From: Candidatus Parcubacteria bacterium
GTDB lineage: Bacteria; Patescibacteriota; Minisyncoccia; Minisyncoccales; UBA6532
Direction: 5' to 3'
DNA: 8,031 nucleotides
Assembly: GCA_030645645.1 (NCBI GenBank)
Contig: JAUSNC010000013.1
Span: 1-8,031 of the forward strand
Under the pieces are notes generated by a model that had not been told where the DNA came from, did not search any database, and saw only the letters and a list, made by a program, of their open reading frames with translations. Positions 4,999-8,031 of the stretch are shown here, one piece after another. Made by a program: the position numbers and the translations under genes. Numbering within the stretch: the stretch's first letter is position 1; each line of letters starts with the position of its first letter.

Positions 4999-7155
4999 TT
5001 AAAACTTTTTAATTGCTTCTTCGCTTCTTACGAGAGGTATGCTGAAATGAAAAGTTGTTCCCTTGCCTTCTTCTGATTCAAACCATATTTTTCCGCCATG
5101 GGCGCTAACAATATTTTTTGCGATAAAAAGCCCTAGGCCTGATCCGTCAGTTTCCATCCTGGTGACATTTCTGCCCCGGAAAAATTTACCGAATATCCTT
5201 TCCTGCTGTTCTTTAATAATGCCGACTCCAGTATCCTTTACTATAACTTCAATGTTTTCATTGTCTAATTTCAAGGAAATATCTACCTTCCCTCCTTCTG
5301 GAGTATATTTTATAGCATTGGACATTAAATTCTCAACGACTAAACCCATTTTTTCTTCGTCAACCTTTACCTTCGGCGGTGCTTTTTCAGGTTTTTGGAA
5401 ATTAACTTCAACTTTGTGGCTGGCCGCCAATTCCTTTAAATTGTTCAATGCAGTTAAAATTATATCTTCCATGCTTGATAAAACGGGATTGCTGACATAT
5501 TTTCCTTCCTCAATCCTGCTGACATTCAAAAGATCGTTTATTAACACAACCATTCTTTCGTTGGACTGATAAGCTTTTCCGACTACTTCGTTTTGTTCAA
5601 CGGTCATTTTTCCAAAATCTCCCTCCATCAACGAGGTTAAAATCCATTTTATGCCGGAAATAGGAGTTCTTAGCTGATGCGCTGAAATTGTTACGAATTC
5701 CGTTTTCATTTTTTCTACTCCTTTTTCCCTGGTAATATCGTGGATAATTACCAATGTTCCCAATTTTTCATCCTTAATAGCCATGGGAACCATAGAGACT
5801 TCTAATATTAAGTTTGTCTTTGTTTGTATTTCCTTCCTAAAAACCCCTTCCGTTCCCTGGTTTATTAAACCTATTAAGGGTTCCAATGTAGGTAATTTTC
5901 CAAGTTCTGAAATATTCTTCCCCATTACATTTTCTGCTTTGATGTTAAAAAAAGTTTCAGCCATCGGATTAAACGAGGCTAATAAATTATTGCGATCAAA
6001 AAGTAGAACTCCATCGGTTAAATTATTAACCATAGCAAGAGTTTTCCTTTGTTCCGCGGAAAGAGAAAGGAAGGCTCTTAAATTTTCCAAAGAAACTGCG
6101 AACCCGTGGGCAATTGTATCAAGAATGCTCAATTCTTCCGCCGCATATTCTCTTTTTTGAGGATAATACACACCCAGAATTCCGACTTTCCTATTGCTTA
6201 CGGTTAAAGGGAAAGCGCATTCAGCAACAAAACCCTCGTTTGCCATTAATATCTTCCATGATTTTTCTATTCCTTCTTCAGTTAAAACCTGCGAATAAGT
6301 TTTAATCTGCTGGGAATTAAAAGCAATGCATGAGGGAATGGAAGATGAAATCTGGAAAGGATTTCCGGAAAGAAAATCCTTTCCGTATTGGGAAAATCCA
6401 TATGTTTCCACTAAATGCAGTTTTTCATTCTCTTTTTGAAAGAGAGCCACTCCGCTTCCTTTAAATTCTTCCAGAATCTCTTCAATAATTATTCTTAATG
6501 ATTTTTGGAAAGATTTTTTAAGACTAAGGCTTAAAAAACTGGTTAAATCCCTTAATTGGAAAATTTGTTTTTTATAGCTTTCTATTTTCTGCAATCCCCC
6601 GCCTTCTCTGGTTAAAACCTTTTCACGGGCGAGAAATAAAGAGAAATGATATGCGATTATTTCTGCAACCTCTATTTCTTTTGCGCCGAATCGGCGCGCA
6701 TTCTTTTTATTATAAAGATTAAGAGTGCCAATTGTTTCAGCCCCAAAAAACAGGGGAACAGATAAGATTGAGGCTATTTTTTCTTCTATTATCATTTCTC
6801 TCCATCTGTCTAATTTAATTCGTTTGTCCGTTACCACTTTATAACTAAATAAAGTTTTTCTTAATGCCATAGCCTGTCCCATTATGCTGGTTTTGCCCGG
6901 GCGCAAACGATCGGTTTTATTAAAATAACGGATAAATCCCTGACTTAAACCGACTGCCGTATCAATTTTTAAAAATCCTGTTTTTTCTTCTATATCCCAA
7001 ATACAAACAGCATCAGCTCCTAAAATTTTCCTAGCGTGCGTTAATGTTTCTTTTAAAATAAAATCTCTGTCCTTCTTGGTCTGATGGAATTTATGCAATA
7101 ATTTTTTTATCTCCTCTATATTCAGGTTTGTTTTTTTTATTTCTCTCTTTTTCAT
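4999..7155 (-). CDS. Soluble sensor histidine kinase, GAF-GAF-PAS-HisKA-HATPase_c
   Basis: From the ATG at 7155 the product is 718 aa with no membrane segment or signal peptide, so it is probably cytosolic. Domains by motif and spacing are: GAF about 28-175 (ending SVPLFFGAETIGTLNLYNKK), a second GAF about 200-360 (ending KVGILGVYYP), and PAS about 370-476 (DGVLLFDRNNLLASFNPMAE, ending VIIHDITREK). HisKA follows at about 480-551 with AHQLRTP and phosphoacceptor His493. HATPase_c lies at about 597-709 with the N box NLMSNAIKYTP (Asn613), DTGVGI (641-646), FGKFFRG and GSGLGLFIAKN (671 onward). All ATP-binding boxes are intact. A longer frame exists from 7272, but that start would overlap the upstream gene by 113 bp and adds no domain. 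The 7155 start leaves a 4-nt gap after the upstream stop. There is no receiver domain and no response regulator in the window, so partner and signal are unknown. mutM follows 4 nt downstream. Confidence 0.9.
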   Translation of the reverse strand: MKKREIKKTNLNIEEIKKLLHKFHQTKKDRDFILKETLTHARKILGADAVCIWDIEEKTGFLKIDTAVGLSQGFIRYFNKTDRLRPGKTSIMGQAMALRKTLFSYKVVTDKRIKLDRWREMIIEEKIASILSVPLFFGAETIGTLNLYNKKNARRFGAKEIEVAEIIAYHFSLFLAREKVLTREGGGLQKIESYKKQIFQLRDLTSFLSLSLKKSFQKSLRIIIEEILEEFKGSGVALFQKENEKLHLVETYGFSQYGKDFLSGNPFQISSSIPSCIAFNSQQIKTYSQVLTEEGIEKSWKILMANEGFVAECAFPLTVSNRKVGILGVYYPQKREYAAEELSILDTIAHGFAVSLENLRAFLSLSAEQRKTLAMVNNLTDGVLLFDRNNLLASFNPMAETFFNIKAENVMGKNISELGKLPTLEPLIGLINQGTEGVFRKEIQTKTNLILEVSMVPMAIKDEKLGTLVIIHDITREKGVEKMKTEFVTISAHQLRTPISGIKWILTSLMEGDFGKMTVEQNEVVGKAYQSNERMVVLINDLLNVSRIEEGKYVSNPVLSSMEDIILTALNNLKELAASHKVEVNFQKPEKAPPKVKVDEEKMGLVVENLMSNAIKYTPEGGKVDISLKLDNENIEVIVKDTGVGIIKEQQERIFGKFFRGRNVTRMETDGSGLGLFIAKNIVSAHGGKIWFESEEGKGTTFHFSIPLVRSEEAIKKF
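6354..6384. repeat. Perfect 11-bp inverted repeat with a 9-base loop inside the histidine kinase gene
   Basis: The arms GGAAAGGATTT (6354-6364) and AAATCCTTTCC (6374-6384) are exact reverse complements around CCGGAAAGA. It lies in the second GAF domain, in the codons for about YGKDFLSGNPFQ. No U-run follows, so it is not a terminator. Part of the similarity could come from purine-rich codon use. Confidence 0.55.
6524..6548. repeat. 9-bp AT-rich inverted repeat inside the histidine kinase gene
   Basis: TTTTTTAAG (6524-6532) and CTTAAAAAA (6540-6548) pair perfectly around seven bases. The arms are mostly A/T runs from Lys/Phe/Leu codons, so chance is a reasonable explanation. It is listed because it lies about 140 bases from the stronger hairpin at 6354-6384. 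Confidence 0.3.
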
Positions 7156-7159
7156 TGCA

Positions 7160-8031
7160 TTATTTTTTTTGTATATGCCCCCAGATATGACTGGCGTTAT
7201 CCAGTTCTTGGCATGTTCTTTCAATCTCCATGTCCCAAGGAACCGAATTAACAAATTCGGCAATATCGTCACTGTTTTTGCGCTCTTCAGGCCCTTTAAA
7301 TTTCATGATGTACAGGTCTTGGAATGATTGATGGTCGCAAGGCCTCCACCATTGTTTTCCTTTATAGTGGTTATAAGTACGGCCTTCCAAATCCGCAGTT
7401 ATCTTTTCCGGGTTAATTGGATATTCACCGGATCTTTCCGCGGCCAAAAGCAGTTCTTTTACGCCGCTGTAGGCATAGCCTGTATAACCTGAAGGTAGAA
7501 CATGAAAAGCTCGCTTAAAATTATCGGTGAACCTTTTGGCGCTTTCAATATTCTGGGATATACCCCAATAAAAATTAGTGCCCCAATACATGCCTGCGGC
7601 GGCATTGGCATCCATATTTTTAGCAATGGAAATATCAGAAATTGAATGGACTATACTTAACTTTCTTTTTAGTCCGTATTTCATAGACTGTTCTATGAAC
7701 GCCACTTGATCGGTTCCCCAACATGTTAAAATGAGCGTTTCTGCCTTTGACCTTACTATTTCCGGAAAATAGCGGGTAAAGCTATTTGATCCGAGTGGAA
7801 ATTTAATTATTCCTTTAACTTTTATATTATATTTTTTAGCGAAATCAAGATATATCTTCAAACACTGATTGCCCCAAGCGTAATCGGCAACCATTAAAAA
7901 CCACGAATCGCTTAGGTTATTTAAAACCCATCTTCCCATTGATTTTACATTCATTTGGGGAGTCAGGGCTTCATGGAAAGTATATGGCCCCAACTGGGCG
8001 TTGGTCGTGATTTCATTTGACTGGCTAACTG
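7160..8031 (-). CDS. Periplasmic-type substrate-binding protein of the branched-chain amino acid (Peripl_BP_6/LivJ-like) family, 3' part
   Basis: Proteins of this family bind small ligands, classically branched-chain amino acids, amides or urea, for ABC uptake, or act as sensory receptors. The window holds the last 289 codons; the frame runs open through position 8031. The N-terminus, with any signal peptide or lipobox, is therefore outside. Visible family features are GPYTFHEALTPQMNVKSMGR, the second-lobe strand WFLMVADYAWGNQCLK, a segment IVRSKAETLILTCWGTDQ, and the helix FTDNFKRAFHVLPSGYTGYA followed by YSGVKELLLAAERSG. Near the end comes YKGKQWWRPCDHQSFQDLYI, the family's late G-x-x-x-fr-x-x-DHQ element. 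A TTG at 7993 is only an internal Leu codon. The stop at 7162-7160 lies 4 nt before the kinase start, suggesting one mRNA. No ABC permease or ATPase follows, so in this window it is an orphan binding protein paired with a kinase. The ligand cannot be inferred. Confidence 0.82.
   Translation of the reverse strand, partial: VSQSNEITTNAQLGPYTFHEALTPQMNVKSMGRWVLNNLSDSWFLMVADYAWGNQCLKIYLDFAKKYNIKVKGIIKFPLGSNSFTRYFPEIVRSKAETLILTCWGTDQVAFIEQSMKYGLKRKLSIVHSISDISIAKNMDANAAAGMYWGTNFYWGISQNIESAKRFTDNFKRAFHVLPSGYTGYAYSGVKELLLAAERSGEYPINPEKITADLEGRTYNHYKGKQWWRPCDHQSFQDLYIMKFKGPEERKNSDDIAEFVNSVPWDMEIERTCQELDNASHIWGHIQKK

Noticed and set aside
5063..5569. Long plus-strand open frames opposite the kinase (also 5783-6160), holA (3563-4054) and mutM (4755-4940), and a minus-strand frame opposite uvrB (925-1278)
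   Set aside because: They lie fully antisense to genes with clear domain motifs, have low-complexity Ser/Phe/Leu-rich translations and show no recognisable family.
7156..7272. Longer start for the histidine kinase at 7272 (39 extra residues)
   Set aside because: It would overlap the binding-protein gene by 113 bp in another frame, and the extra residues form no domain. The ATG at 7155 gives a 4-nt gap like the kinase-mutM junction.
7991..7993. TTG at 7993 as the start of the binding-protein gene
   Set aside because: The frame stays open to 8031 and the residues before it (ending SNEITTNAQ) fit the family, so the gene is cut by the window edge rather than starting here.

Overview
The window is a compact, AT-rich stretch of bacterial chromosome, almost wholly coding, with no stretch over 300 bases without a gene. 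The gene set suggests a member of the Candidate Phyla Radiation / Patescibacteria, probably Parcubacteria-like. The grounds are tight packing, divergent HolA and NusA sequences, a soluble histidine kinase with an AHQLRTP H-box of a type I associate with these genomes, and no Shine-Dalgarno motif at any of the seven visible starts. The taxonomic call is inference. TGA is used as a normal stop (ruvA, mutM), so the UGA-to-Gly code of Gracilibacteria/Absconditabacteria does not apply.

Left end, minus strand: ruvA (334-900) is followed by the 5' part of nusA (1-266, running off the window). nusA has its own strong sigma70-type promoter embedded in the ruvA stop codon, and an operator-like palindrome sits over its predicted transcription start.

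Centre-left, plus strand: uvrB starts only 15 bp from the divergent ruvA start, so two DNA-repair genes share one minimal promoter region. The uvrB frame is broken by an in-frame TAA at 2605-2607. Eighty further in-frame codons (2608-2850) encode the missing C-terminal UvrC-binding UVR motif. rpsT (ribosomal protein bS20) follows with its own promoter.

Right two thirds, minus strand: a tightly packed apparent operon, read from 8031 to 3190, holds a 3' partial periplasmic-type substrate-binding protein, a soluble GAF-GAF-PAS histidine kinase, mutM (Fpg) and holA (DNA polymerase III delta). The junctions are +4 nt, +4 nt and a 4-nt ATGA overlap. The operon runs convergently into rpsT, and the holA and rpsT stop codons touch with no base between them.

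Most recognisable genes serve DNA repair, recombination or replication (ruvA, uvrB, mutM, holA) or core expression (nusA, rpsT). The sensory pair (binding protein and kinase) upstream of mutM-holA is the unexpected part. I see no mobile element, CRISPR array, tRNA or rRNA, and no wholly new system. The best leads are the interrupted uvrB, the nusA palindrome, the overlapping ruvA/uvrB promoters, and perfect intragenic hairpins in mutM and the kinase gene.
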